64,000 nt of DNA from Methanobacteriota archaeon (lineage in GTDB: Archaea; Thermoplasmatota; Poseidoniia; Poseidoniales; Thalassarchaeaceae): the NCBI GenBank assembly GCA_016845365.1, contig JAERST010000015.1:31754-95753 (forward strand), given 5' to 3'. This document shows, piece by piece, positions 47,201-55,833 of the stretch. The notes below the pieces were generated by a model, which was not told the origin of the DNA, did not search any database, and worked only from the letters and a program-made list of their open reading frames with translations. Positions within the stretch are counted from its first letter, which is position 1. Each line of letters starts with the position of its first letter. A program made the translations under genes and the position numbers.

Positions 47201-48264
47201 TCTTCGACTAATTTCGCAACAGCAGCCTCGACCCCATCCAAGTCGCCTTGAACCTCATCAATCTCAGTCCGAGCATCAGAAGCAGCTCGCTTCTGGTCTC
47301 CGATGCGATCTCGGCTCGTCTCCATCTCGATTTCGAGCGCCTTAATCTGGTCCATCACAGCCTTCGACTCGCCAGTCGCCATCGAATCCAATTCGCGAGA
47401 GACAGAAACCAATTCTTCCTCGAGAGTGAGTAATCGAGCCTCATTGGTCCGAACACTCTCGCGAATCTTCCCATCCTTGTCCTGGTAACTCGCGTGGTCT
47501 TCATTCAACATCCGAATCTCATCGACACGATTGCGATATCGCGATTGAGCCAAAATGATTCGAGCGCGGTCCAGCTCCTCCTTCAAATCGCGATACTTCA
47601 ACGCCTGTTCGCGCTCCTTCTCCAATTTCTTCAGGCGCGCTTTCTGGTCCGCCTCGAACAATTCAATCGTCTCGATATCGTGCTCGACAGCCTTCCGCTG
47701 GTTATTCGCCCCCCGAATCTCCGCATCGTAAGCGGTAACCCCAGCGACTTCCTCGAGCACGCCACGGCGCTTGTAATCCGTCATCGTCGCAAGATTCGTC
47801 ACGTCTCCTTGCAGGACGATGTTGTAGCCATCGCCGTGCAAACCAGCCTCAGCCAATGTCCGCCGCATCTCGGTAGCGGTAACAGACCGCTCACCAATCT
47901 TGTAAGAGGAAATTGGCTGATTCTTTCGATTCAATCTAACAGACCTTGTGAAAGAAGCTTCATCCTCTCCCACACGAAGACGGCGACGCCCGTCCAGTTC
48001 AGGAGTGTTCGCGAAAACGAGCGTCACCGACATATGACGCGCAGGCTTCCCGCGCTTGCCGCCATTGAAGATCAAATCAGCAACGTTGTCCGCACGCATG
48101 ACCTTTGTCGAGCGAGTGCCGAGGACGAATTGAATAGCGTCGCCAGAATTTGACTTTCCGGAGCCGTTTGGCCCGGTTATCGCTGTGAATCCCTCCTCGA
48201 AGGGAATGGTCATCTCTCCACCGAATGATTTGAAATTCTCAACCTCAATCCGGAGTAAGTGCAT
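44260..48264 (-). CDS. smc: Chromosome segregation protein SMC
   Basis: SMC is the ATPase of condensin. The 1334-residue product has the N-terminal Walker A GPNGSGKSNSGDAIQFVLG (about 31-49), two long coiled coils, a hinge (about 525-690, with ILGSLGELTSPKDAAHEEALAFALGGGMNSIVV and GGVRMVTLDGSIVEATGAMTGGS), the signature FLSGGEKSMAALAFVFAIQ and Walker B PFYYFDEVDQNLD. After the D-loop region it carries an extra acidic tail of about 110 residues (EEEMGLGG..., repeated AELEAE), absent from most SMCs. AGGTGATGGG precedes ATG 48264. Confidence 0.95.
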   Translation of the reverse strand: MHLLRIEVENFKSFGGEMTIPFEEGFTAITGPNGSGKSNSGDAIQFVLGTRSTKVMRADNVADLIFNGGKRGKPARHMSVTLVFANTPELDGRRRLRVGEDEASFTRSVRLNRKNQPISSYKIGERSVTATEMRRTLAEAGLHGDGYNIVLQGDVTNLATMTDYKRRGVLEEVAGVTAYDAEIRGANNQRKAVEHDIETIELFEADQKARLKKLEKEREQALKYRDLKEELDRARIILAQSRYRNRVDEIRMLNEDHASYQDKDGKIRESVRTNEARLLTLEEELVSVSRELDSMATGESKAVMDQIKALEIEMETSRDRIGDQKRAASDARTEIDEVQGDLDGVEAAVAKLVEEVRAAKQSVEDADAALAQAEADETEARKAIESGDKHARDLNRALGLATDEVNSVHERRAEARLESDRAEQAARLASDNLADLEEQYEVVSLERDDLELTGEDLRDAKPAEDRESLAVQLRKLDKQESALRGDRDSAEEQLREANRALDRARAAQEARASKPGSAVTLRSLAKLRESGEIRGILGSLGELTSPKDAAHEEALAFALGGGMNSIVVSDEEVAANCIKWLRANGGGRATFLPLTKINASRAQGRALMVARNPGLIGFAHDLLDYDEEVATAVRFACRNTLIVQSMDVARRNMGGVRMVTLDGSIVEATGAMTGGSSSKGSRPSFGGAGAAGAGMEKLESAVERANLRYSTVEAALKDIRTNQNELRNKIHGLDDSDVSVRLRNWKADVKIAQKQVDDIGRKVTDARKAFNELEAASRTAAEAAAQAETDFEEATEARRLAGEALQNHTPDHLSQLLRGAQDTRTEAVRNKLAAESAIKSGDERLGVLNERKGGLTRALERENAIITEADQAIGELQTSIEKAGEALADLKEQASQFDEEHQILTARRDEIVDERASLRAHVDQMQTQRETIKARLEGLVENIRNKQATLVEIELELEENKIELPDSDIQLPTVAEAEKGVQGLDRRLGQLGDVNMLAIEDYDITVERIAGLVADGKLCKERHAMLVSLAEQLEDERRTRLIAVFEHINENFSRAYRLLQPGGEGELQLENPKNPFEGGLKMACIPPGKSKRTRRSFLSGGEKSMAALAFVFAIQDYEPSPFYYFDEVDQNLDPFNAERIATLCRLRSRQAQFIMVTLRKVSLTLADHHIGITHAGDGVSRRIADFDRAAAIELGEEFEAEQEALAKAQKAKEEMGELPSEETMPRVPEPMERPQSLGGLADRAGVEVTEEEMGLGGATEIDAVDSETDVADEVESESTMAALIERTEEWSEDIAEKEAATPPAEDELEAELEAESDGLVDALEAEGSVEQELE

Positions 48265-48503
48265 CCCATCACCTGTTTGACGAAGGAAAAATGGCCAACG
48301 TCAGGCTTGCCCTCGCCCCTTAACAGACTATGAAGGTTGAGGCATCGGCGCGCTTCGCACAACGATTGCAGACACTTGTTGAAAACGCCGAAGGGGTTGT
48401 TGGCGGCGCGTGTCAGAATTGCTTTTTTCGCCGCCGCGATTTGTTTTGGTGGCCTTGTCGGCGTCTGGATAATCTTCAATGGGAAATCCGCCGAGGAATC
48501 CAC

Positions 48504-50150
48504 ATGGCAGAGGATGCTTCGAATCGCTCCCTGCCGCCGGTCGATGTCGCCGTGATTGGCTCTGGGATTGCGGGATTATTCCTCGCACTGCGCTGCTTTC
48601 GTGCCGGACTCTCGGTCGCCATCGTGACCAAGAAAAGCCTCTCCACCTCCTCCACAAACTGGGCTCAGGGGGGCATCGCTGGGGTTCTCGATGTTGACGA
48701 TGAGGGGGCCTTGGAGGCGCATGTTCGCGATACTTTGGCCTCCGGGGGCGGTTTGTGCGACGAGGGCGTAGTTCGCTCGGTTGTCGCCGATGCTGCGCTG
48801 CGGATTCGCGACCTCGTCGAGCAGGGTGTTCAATTCGATTTGAGCGCAGATGGATTGTACGATCTGACGCGTGAGGGTGGTCACTCAGAGCGGAGGATTC
48901 TGCATTCTCGCGACCGCACCGGTGCTGAGATTGAGCGGGCGCTGACTCGGGGTGTTGCTGGCGAGTACGATTCCGGTTTGCGGATTCTGGAGAATTGGAT
49001 GGTTCTGGACCTAGCTCGTCGTGACCTTGGTGATCCCGAGCAAGGGGTGGCTGGGTTGTGGTGCTTGGCCCCCGATGGCAAGGTCTATACTCTGGCTTCG
49101 CGTTGTGTTGTGCTGGCTTCAGGTGGGGCTGGAATGTTGCACTTGGCTACTACCAACCCTCCGGTTGCCACAGGAGATGGAGTTGCGATGGCTCATCGGG
49201 TTGGGGCTGATGTCAGTGATATGGAATTCATTCAGTTTCATCCAACCGCATTGGCCGTTGATTCTGAGAATCCTTTCTTGATCACCGAGGCGATGCGAGG
49301 GCACGGGGCGATTCTGATGACTCGTTCCGAGCATGCCTCGTGGCGCTCAGCTGGAGGTTGGCCTGCGGCTGGTAATCCTGCTGAGCGCTCGTACATGACA
49401 CGATATTCGGAGAAGGGAAGTTTGGATACTCGCGATGTTGTCGCTCGCGCGACAGATCGCGAGTTGAAGCGCAGCGGCGATGACTCGGTTTTACTGGTTA
49501 CTGAGCATCTCGATGCCGATGCGCTTCGTGACGAGTTCCCGACGATTGCTGCTCGCGTTGGGGAACTCGGAATTAGAATGGGTCCAGATCCGATTCCAGT
49601 TCGGCCGGCCGCTCACTATCTCGTGGGCGGAGTTCGTGTTGATGAGCGCGGGCGGGCCCTGCGTGAAGGCGCGGTCTTACCGGGACTTTTTGCGATTGGA
49701 GAGGTTGCTCGCACCGGCCTTCACGGTGCTAATCGGCTCGCATCGAATTCTTTGCTCGAGGCAGTTGTTTACTCAGAGCGAGCCGCCTCTGAGATAATCG
49801 GGCTGGCCGAGGATGATTTGCTTCCAGAGGTTGTCGAGGACATAGCCCGATGGCGAGGGGAGGAACTCGACGAATTGGATGAGCATGGGACTCTGCGCAC
49901 CGACCTTCTTGCTTTGCGCAATATGATGACGAGTGATGTTGGATTGGTCAAGAGCGATGCGCGCCTCAAACGAGCCGAACGCCGAATCGCTCACATTCGC
50001 TCGGAAGTTGTGCCTGTTTGGCATGCGACCAAACCAACTCAGACGATGGTTGAGTTACGAAATCTGATTATTTGCGCCGAGCTGGTAATCGAAGCCAGTA
50101 TCGCTCGGCGAGAAAATGTCGGCCTGCACTACAATATCGATTGTGAATGA
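48504..50150 (+). CDS. nadB: L-aspartate oxidase
   Basis: NadB oxidises aspartate to iminoaspartate, the first step of de novo NAD synthesis, using FAD. The 548-residue product has VAVIGSGIAGLFLALR, STNWAQGGIAGVLD, REGGHSERRILHSRDRTGAEIERAL, MEFIQFHPTAL, AAHYLVGGVRVDERGR, GLHGANRLASNSLLEA and the helical C-terminal capping domain. ATG 48504 (AGGA upstream) gives the normal N-terminus; 58 preceding open codons are not NadB-like. In the 48265-48503 gap between divergent smc and nadB I see nothing beyond GC-rich sequence and a short T-run near 48423. Confidence 0.93.
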   Translation: MAEDASNRSLPPVDVAVIGSGIAGLFLALRCFRAGLSVAIVTKKSLSTSSTNWAQGGIAGVLDVDDEGALEAHVRDTLASGGGLCDEGVVRSVVADAALRIRDLVEQGVQFDLSADGLYDLTREGGHSERRILHSRDRTGAEIERALTRGVAGEYDSGLRILENWMVLDLARRDLGDPEQGVAGLWCLAPDGKVYTLASRCVVLASGGAGMLHLATTNPPVATGDGVAMAHRVGADVSDMEFIQFHPTALAVDSENPFLITEAMRGHGAILMTRSEHASWRSAGGWPAAGNPAERSYMTRYSEKGSLDTRDVVARATDRELKRSGDDSVLLVTEHLDADALRDEFPTIAARVGELGIRMGPDPIPVRPAAHYLVGGVRVDERGRALREGAVLPGLFAIGEVARTGLHGANRLASNSLLEAVVYSERAASEIIGLAEDDLLPEVVEDIARWRGEELDELDEHGTLRTDLLALRNMMTSDVGLVKSDARLKRAERRIAHIRSEVVPVWHATKPTQTMVELRNLIICAELVIEASIARRENVGLHYNIDCE

Positions 50151-50181
50151 GATGCCCGAGTCGGCCGTGCGCGAGCCGCCT

Positions 50182-51135
50182 TCAAGCGAATTCGCCCGAG
50201 CGCTCGATTCCTTTGACGAGCGCATGTAAAGCCTGATTGGCAGGGGTTGGAATCCCAACCGTCTCACCGCGCTCGACCACCGCGCCACAAAGAGAATCGA
50301 TTTCTGTGGCGCGCCCAGCCATCACATCTTGCAGCATTGAACAGCGATTTTCGGCAGTCGCCTCGACCACTTTGCGCAGGTGCTCTGCGAGGTCGATTTC
50401 ACCTAAATCAACACCAAGCCCACGGGCGACCGCAGCAGCTTCTTCCATCGCCGCCATCGCCTGCCCCCATAATTCAGGAACTTCGGCGATTGCACCATTC
50501 CGCACTCCGGCGATGGCGCACACAGGATTGATTGCCACATTCAGCAGAATCTTGCGCCAAACGATGCGCTGGACATCCTCGGACCAAATCGGCTGCAATC
50601 CCGCCGCATCCAGCATCTCGATCAAACTTGATGCCACCGACCCAGGCTCACCTCCATCGAGATTGCCCAAGCGAATAGCGCCCCGGCCAACCCAATGGAC
50701 ACCGCCCTCGCCATCGCGCCAAGCGCCGTGAGTAATCGAACCGCCGAGAACGCGCTCGCGCCCGAGACGGTGCGCGAGCGCTTCGGGATGGCCAAGTCCA
50801 TTCTGCACACTGATGGCCATCCCGCCATCAGCCAGAACCTCCTCAGCCAATTGCGCCAAAACCGGAGTCGATGCCGCCTTCCCACAAAGGATTGCGGCAT
50901 CGCAAGTCCCTCGAATCTGTTCAGAAATGGGACCTTCCTCGCTATCCACAACCAAGAATCGCTCGGGCGGAATCATTTCGATTGCACCCTCGGGAGTGTG
51001 CAAAAGCAAGCCAATCATCTCGAGATTCGAAGCCCCCGAACCGCGCGCGACGGCCACCAAATCAGCCTCGGTATCGGCCAGAGCGCCGAGAACAACACCG
51101 CCGATTGCACCAACCCCAAGAACGGCAATTCGCAT
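50182..51135 (-). CDS. panE: 2-dehydropantoate 2-reductase (ketopantoate reductase)
   Basis: Reduces ketopantoate to pantoate with NAD(P)H on the route to coenzyme A. The 317-residue product has the Rossmann motif IAVLGVGAIGGVVLGAL, VQNGLGHPEAL, GSITHGAW, WRKILLNVAINPVCAIAGV with the catalytic Lys, and the C-terminal SMLQDVMAGRATEIDSLCG. ATG 51135 has GAGGTGA before it; its A is shared with the TAA stop of the upstream gene (TAATG), so the two are translationally coupled. Confidence 0.9.
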   Translation of the reverse strand: MRIAVLGVGAIGGVVLGALADTEADLVAVARGSGASNLEMIGLLLHTPEGAIEMIPPERFLVVDSEEGPISEQIRGTCDAAILCGKAASTPVLAQLAEEVLADGGMAISVQNGLGHPEALAHRLGRERVLGGSITHGAWRDGEGGVHWVGRGAIRLGNLDGGEPGSVASSLIEMLDAAGLQPIWSEDVQRIVWRKILLNVAINPVCAIAGVRNGAIAEVPELWGQAMAAMEEAAAVARGLGVDLGEIDLAEHLRKVVEATAENRCSMLQDVMAGRATEIDSLCGAVVERGETVGIPTPANQALHALVKGIERSGEFA

Positions 51136-53654
51136 TAGCTCACCTCGCACCCATCAACAGGGCAGCGCGCGGCCAAATGAACTGTGATATCGCCATCCGA
51201 GGCAGTGATCCAGACCGCGCGATAAAGCGACAAATCCCCACTCGATTGAACATCGATTGACACCTCGGAATCCGCCTCGACCACATCCGGAATCGACACA
51301 TCCCAGACATCCGAATCCGGCGCATCTCCGCTCCACTCAACCCGAACATAGAGGCTGTGATTTTCTCGGTTTACGATGACGTTTTGTGAGGTTTGTAGGC
51401 CTCGTTCAAGTTCTCCGGGCATGACTAGGACATCGTCGCCCTCGACTACTTGGTAGGACCGCACAAGCGCCCCCTCCTGACAAAATGCCAACCAACCCTC
51501 GCTCTCGAAGTGAAGGGTTCCATCACTCAGAACTCCGGCTGGAATCAGAATTGTCGAGCGCTCGTGGAAAGTCCAGTTCCACGCAGCGCTCACGTCCATC
51601 TCAGGATGAATCTGGCTCGAAGGACAGAAGGCACTTCCCTCGGCTCCGAATGAAATCGTGTAAGATGAAGTCTCGCTCATCCAATAGGGCAAGTGCCATT
51701 GTGACTCGGAGATTTGTAGCCGAGCCTCGGTTCCGTTCACAGGCATCGACCAGATGATCTGTTCTCCATCCTCAAAATCGAGGGTCAAAGTTGGCCCCAT
51801 CACCCGTTGATATTCGTCTGTAGCAAAGGATGACTGCAAGGCTCCTGGGTAGCCGCGCAGGCAGATGTCGTGCAGGCCTGACTCAGTCAGATTCTTCTCG
51901 GCCGCAGTCTCGCGTTCAGCGCCATCAGTCCCACCTGCAGTCTCGCCCTCAGTCTCGCCCTCATTCACTGCTTCAAACTCCCAAAATGGGTTGGTCAACG
52001 ATAGATGCGCAGGCCTGTCGTCCACCTTGTCGACACTCACGCAGATTCGCGGAGTGTCGGTATCCTCAATGAGCAACCACAGAGGGTCAATTGGTGAAGT
52101 CACCTCGGCGGGAAGTAAGGTGATGAGATGCTCTTCGATGTGGCCCTCCACATCGATCAGGATGCGCAGCCACATCGCTGTATCAGGCGTCATACTTGGG
52201 TTGTCGAGCGCGACATTGGGCGGAGTTATCGTCGCGCTCAGCGTCGATGGAGAATGCTGAGTGACGCCATCAAAACGATGGTAACCATCAGTGTTGAACT
52301 GCGGCGAAGTGATCTCCCAAGCAACCGAGTTTTCCCCCTCGAGGCGAAGTTGTAACCAACCCGAAACCGGAGCCATACCAGCCGGAGCGAGGTCGAGCGT
52401 CAAATCGTGGCTATTCGACAAGTTCAGATGCAGTTCATCAGCCCAATCAGTCGTATCCAGAGCACCATCCCAGTCGGGGATATTGTACGAGGGGTACATC
52501 CCCGGAAAACCAGCGACGAGAACAAAAACGAGGAGCGCTGCGTAGCGCGAGCGCTCCTCGGCCGAAGGCACGAGAGCCTCGTTGATGATTAGCGGCGCGG
52601 GCGTAGTCTCGGGACTGAAACGACGCATCGCGCCGAGCACCGCGATGATGAGCCAAGGCATGTATTCGGTCTCAGAGAAAATTATGACCATCGCGGCAAG
52701 CATAGCGACGAAAATCGAAGTTTGTCGGTTTGAATCGGACATTTGCGCCGGCCCGAAGATTGCGTGAAGGAGTCGGTCTCCGGGCAATCCGGGAATCGGT
52801 AGGAGTAGAGTCCAGCCGACTAGAGTCAAACCGATTCCGGCGAGTCCTGTGAGGTGAATCCACTGCAATCTAATCCACAGCGTCTCGCCGAGCCAGTCGA
52901 GCGAGAGTATGGTAATCAGCGGATTGTTTTGGAAGGCGATTGGGGCCGATGTGAGATTTGGTGGCTCGACTGGCGTGAGATGAAGGCCGACCAATGTCAA
53001 GACGGTTCCACCGAGGAAGAGAATCAGCGGCGTAGTGAATTCGATCATCGCCAGCGCTCGCCGGTTGGGAATCGGGGTCAAATCGGCTCGCCGCTGGCTC
53101 AATACTCCAGCCAATCCGAAAGGCCAACTGGCTGAAAGAATCGGGAAGGCGATCGGAACGACATGGCCGATATCTACGCCGAAATATGCGGCCATCCTAC
53201 GCCTTCCCTCGCTGGCAAGAGCCAGAATCAACAACATCGGGAACGCCATCTGCAGGGCAGCCTGCCGTAGCAAATCGCCATCGAAAGCCATTGCATCGGG
53301 GTGATATTGAGTCAACCATGCTGTGCCGATGAGGGTAAGGAATCCAGCCATCATCGCCCAGACAACACCCATCTGCCAATTGGGGATAATCGGCTGGTCT
53401 TCGGGATGAGGGGCGATGCTGAGGATTGCGGGATCGCCCTCGTCTAGCATCGCAAGATACCCGAGTGCGAAGAGCTGATTATTGAGGTCGGCGATGGCAG
53501 CAGAGTCGCTTCTTCCACCCTTTGCCCTCGCCTCCCAAGCTTGTCCAGCCATCGCTTCATTGCCGAGGTCAAAGTAGCGCTGGATGATGTGCATCAGCAA
53601 TTCATGCTGTGTCCAAGACGCGTGGTCGAGTACGATTGGTTCTGTCTCGGACAC
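51135..53654 (-). CDS. Site-2-protease-like membrane protein lacking the zinc ligands (pseudoprotease)
   Basis: An 839-residue membrane protein. Residues ~95-390 follow the layout of S2P/EGY-type (M50) proteases: a helix with LASEGRRRMAAYFGV, PFGLAGVLSQRRADLTPIPNRRALAMIEFTTPL, which mirrors the conserved FGT.G..R..SP.PNRR...D....GPL stretch, and a late helix with LLPIPGLPGDRLLHAIFG mirroring LDGG. But HExGH is SEGRR (about 148-152) and LDGG is LPGDR, so metal binding should be lost. Then come more helices and a large beta-rich outer domain (about 400-839). GTG 53654 is used; TTG 53663 is possible. Confidence 0.7.
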   Translation of the reverse strand: MSETEPIVLDHASWTQHELLMHIIQRYFDLGNEAMAGQAWEARAKGGRSDSAAIADLNNQLFALGYLAMLDEGDPAILSIAPHPEDQPIIPNWQMGVVWAMMAGFLTLIGTAWLTQYHPDAMAFDGDLLRQAALQMAFPMLLILALASEGRRRMAAYFGVDIGHVVPIAFPILSASWPFGLAGVLSQRRADLTPIPNRRALAMIEFTTPLILFLGGTVLTLVGLHLTPVEPPNLTSAPIAFQNNPLITILSLDWLGETLWIRLQWIHLTGLAGIGLTLVGWTLLLPIPGLPGDRLLHAIFGPAQMSDSNRQTSIFVAMLAAMVIIFSETEYMPWLIIAVLGAMRRFSPETTPAPLIINEALVPSAEERSRYAALLVFVLVAGFPGMYPSYNIPDWDGALDTTDWADELHLNLSNSHDLTLDLAPAGMAPVSGWLQLRLEGENSVAWEITSPQFNTDGYHRFDGVTQHSPSTLSATITPPNVALDNPSMTPDTAMWLRILIDVEGHIEEHLITLLPAEVTSPIDPLWLLIEDTDTPRICVSVDKVDDRPAHLSLTNPFWEFEAVNEGETEGETAGGTDGAERETAAEKNLTESGLHDICLRGYPGALQSSFATDEYQRVMGPTLTLDFEDGEQIIWSMPVNGTEARLQISESQWHLPYWMSETSSYTISFGAEGSAFCPSSQIHPEMDVSAAWNWTFHERSTILIPAGVLSDGTLHFESEGWLAFCQEGALVRSYQVVEGDDVLVMPGELERGLQTSQNVIVNRENHSLYVRVEWSGDAPDSDVWDVSIPDVVEADSEVSIDVQSSGDLSLYRAVWITASDGDITVHLAARCPVDGCEVS

Positions 53655-53661
53655 GGGAATC

Positions 53662-53678
53662 AACCACCTGCGGTGGTT
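53662..53678 (-). promoter_or_regulatory. Hairpin covering the start region of the S2P-like gene
   Basis: AACCACC, loop TGC, GGTGGTT form a perfect 7-bp stem immediately before the GTG start at 53654, and include the GGTGG that would act as the ribosome-binding site. It could hide the site in mRNA. The rest of 53679-53782 shows nothing clear. Confidence 0.4.
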
Positions 53679-53782
53679 GCGAACTCAAGCCCCCACCTAT
53701 CAAACCGCGCAAGATGAAACCTACAGCGGATGAAGGCTCAACCGGGGTCCCCTAGAGAACTGACAAACGCTTGAAGCGCGAA

Positions 53783-54400
53783 TCACTTGTTCTTGAAGCG
53801 CTTCAAGCGGAAAGTTTCCTCGCGCTCCATCTCTTCAAGTCGAAGTTGAATGAAGACCTGAGCCTCTTCGAGCTCTGGGATGACCTTGAACTCAAGCGCG
53901 TTGACACGGCGCTTGGTTGCTTCAATCTCAGCGAGTAATCGCTTGAGAGTCGCTTCCATCTCAGATGCCTTGACAATCTTCTCGATGAGGTCGCCGAATG
54001 AATCAGCCGCCTCATCGATATACGGCGACGAGCCGGTAAAGCCGATTTCTCTGTCGCCGAAAGCCTGCTTGAGATTGGTTCCAGATACCGAAGGAACGAC
54101 GACACCCATGATATTGCGGCGCTCGACCTCGACCTCGGGCGGGTTCGAGTTTGCAATCGCCGCCGAGCGAACCTTGAGGCCACCCTCAATCGCGTTTGCA
54201 AGGTCGATTCTCGCCTTTGCCAAAACATAGGCCTCGGTGAGGTCCTTCTTCGCTTCGATCATCTCACCGAGCAAAGTTCGGAACTCGTGGAAAAGACCGT
54301 CGCGCTTCATCTTCAGAAGCTTGTAACCATTCTTCGTCTGCTTGATGCGACGCTTGAGGTTGATCAGCTCGCTGCGGGTTGGTTTGATGTCCAGTGCCAT
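53783..54400 (-). CDS. atpD: A-type ATP synthase subunit D
   Basis: Subunit D is part of the central rotor shaft of the A1 domain. The 205-residue, mostly coiled-coil product has the family N-terminus PTRSELINLKRRIKQTKNGYKLLKMKRDGLFHEF and the C-terminal TKRRVNALEFKVIPELEEAQVFIQLRLEEMEREETFRLKRFK. Last gene of the nine-gene operon. Confidence 0.95.
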   Translation of the reverse strand: MALDIKPTRSELINLKRRIKQTKNGYKLLKMKRDGLFHEFRTLLGEMIEAKKDLTEAYVLAKARIDLANAIEGGLKVRSAAIANSNPPEVEVERRNIMGVVVPSVSGTNLKQAFGDREIGFTGSSPYIDEAADSFGDLIEKIVKASEMEATLKRLLAEIEATKRRVNALEFKVIPELEEAQVFIQLRLEEMEREETFRLKRFKNK

Positions 54401-54441
54401 TGCGAATTCACCTCCTCAATCATCAATCCTGCGCGACGCGC

Positions 54442-55821
54442 TTACTCCTTGTTGTCAGGGTGGTACTTGTCGATCCACTTTGCGTCGAGTCGAACGAGGT
54501 ACTTTGTGTCGATCTCGGACATCAAATTCCAGCAGAGATCGAGTGTCTCATCGATGGAACGGTCCTCATCTCGGCTTTGTCGAAGGAACTTGTCCTCGAA
54601 GACAGCCGAGAAGTCGAGCAGTTGCTTGTCGCGCTCGTTCAAAGCATCTTCACCGACGATCGCGACAAGACCACGAAGCTCGCGACCCTGAGCGTATGCA
54701 GCATACATCTGGTCGGAGACAGACTTGTGGTCCTCACGGGTCGTGTCAGATCCGATACATGATCCCATCAGTCGGCTAAGCGAAGGAAGTACGTTGATCG
54801 GCGGGTAGATTCCCTGTTGGTGGAGCTCACGCGAAATAACGATCTGTCCCTCAGTGATGTAACCGGAAAGGTCAGGGATCGGGTGGGTAATATCGTCACC
54901 AGGCATCGTTAGAATTGGGAATTGGGTGATTGAACCCTTCTTGCCCTTAACGATTCCAGCGCGCTCGTAAAGCATAGCCAAATCCGTGTACATGTAACCT
55001 GGGTAACCACGTCGTCCGGGAACTTCCTCACGCGCCGCACCGATTTGCCTCAATGCATCACAGTAGTTGGTCATGTCAGTGTAGATGACGAGAACGTGGT
55101 AATCCTTCTCGAAAGCGAGGTACTCAGCGGCCGTCAGAGCCAGACGCGGAGTAATGATTCGCTCGACGGCCGGGTCGTCAGCTAGGTTGACGAACAGAAC
55201 CGCGTTCTCGAGAGCACCAGTTCGCTCTAGGTCACTGCGGAAGAAGTTGAATTCTTCAGCGGTGATTCCCATAGCGCAGAATACCACAATGAACTCCTCA
55301 TCGGAGTCCTTCAGAGTAGCCTGACGAGCGATCTGTAGAGCGATGTCGTTGTGTGGCAGACCGGAGGCGCTGAAGATAGGCAGCTTCTGTCCGCGAACGA
55401 GAGTTGTACAGCAGTCGATTGCGCTGACTCCGGTCTGAATGAAGTCGTGCGGCGACTGGCGCGAGTAAGGGTTGATTGCAGCACCGATGATGTCGGCCTT
55501 CTCATCAGCGACGATTTCTGGGCCGCCGTCACGAGGGCGTCCTGCGCCGTCGAGAATGCGTCCGATTAGGTCGTCGGAGACAGGGAGCTTGAACACATCT
55601 CCCATGAACTTGACACCGGTGTTCAAGTCGACCTTAGCGGTCCCCTCGAACACCTGAACGACGACCAAGTCCTCGGATGTATCGAGGACTTGTCCGTTCT
55701 TGATGCTACCATCATTGAGTCGCAGTTGCACGATTTCTCCGAATGCAACCGGCTCAGTCTTGTTTAGGAACACAAGTGGTCCCTTGACGTCAGTGATTGT
55801 GCGGTATTCCTTTCCACTCAT
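54442..55821 (-). CDS. atpB: A-type ATP synthase subunit B
   Basis: Subunit B is the non-catalytic nucleotide-binding subunit alternating with A in the A3B3 head. The 459-residue product has [26 protein letters not shown], the modified P-loop region [23 protein letters not shown] lacking [18 protein letters not shown] and [15 protein letters not shown]. Starts 12 nt after the atpA stop. Confidence 0.96.
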   Translation of the reverse strand: MSGKEYRTITDVKGPLVFLNKTEPVAFGEIVQLRLNDGSIKNGQVLDTSEDLVVVQVFEGTAKVDLNTGVKFMGDVFKLPVSDDLIGRILDGAGRPRDGGPEIVADEKADIIGAAINPYSRQSPHDFIQTGVSAIDCCTTLVRGQKLPIFSASGLPHNDIALQIARQATLKDSDEEFIVVFCAMGITAEEFNFFRSDLERTGALENAVLFVNLADDPAVERIITPRLALTAAEYLAFEKDYHVLVIYTDMTNYCDALRQIGAAREEVPGRRGYPGYMYTDLAMLYERAGIVKGKKGSITQFPILTMPGDDITHPIPDLSGYITEGQIVISRELHQQGIYPPINVLPSLSRLMGSCIGSDTTREDHKSVSDQMYAAYAQGRELRGLVAIVGEDALNERDKQLLDFSAVFEDKFLRQSRDEDRSIDETLDLCWNLMSEIDTKYLVRLDAKWIDKYHPDNKE

Positions 55822-55833
55822 CTAAATCCCTCC

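Noticed and set aside
48330..48503. 58-codon upstream extension of nadB
   Set aside because: Cys/Trp/Arg-rich and unlike aspartate oxidases, which begin close to the FAD motif.
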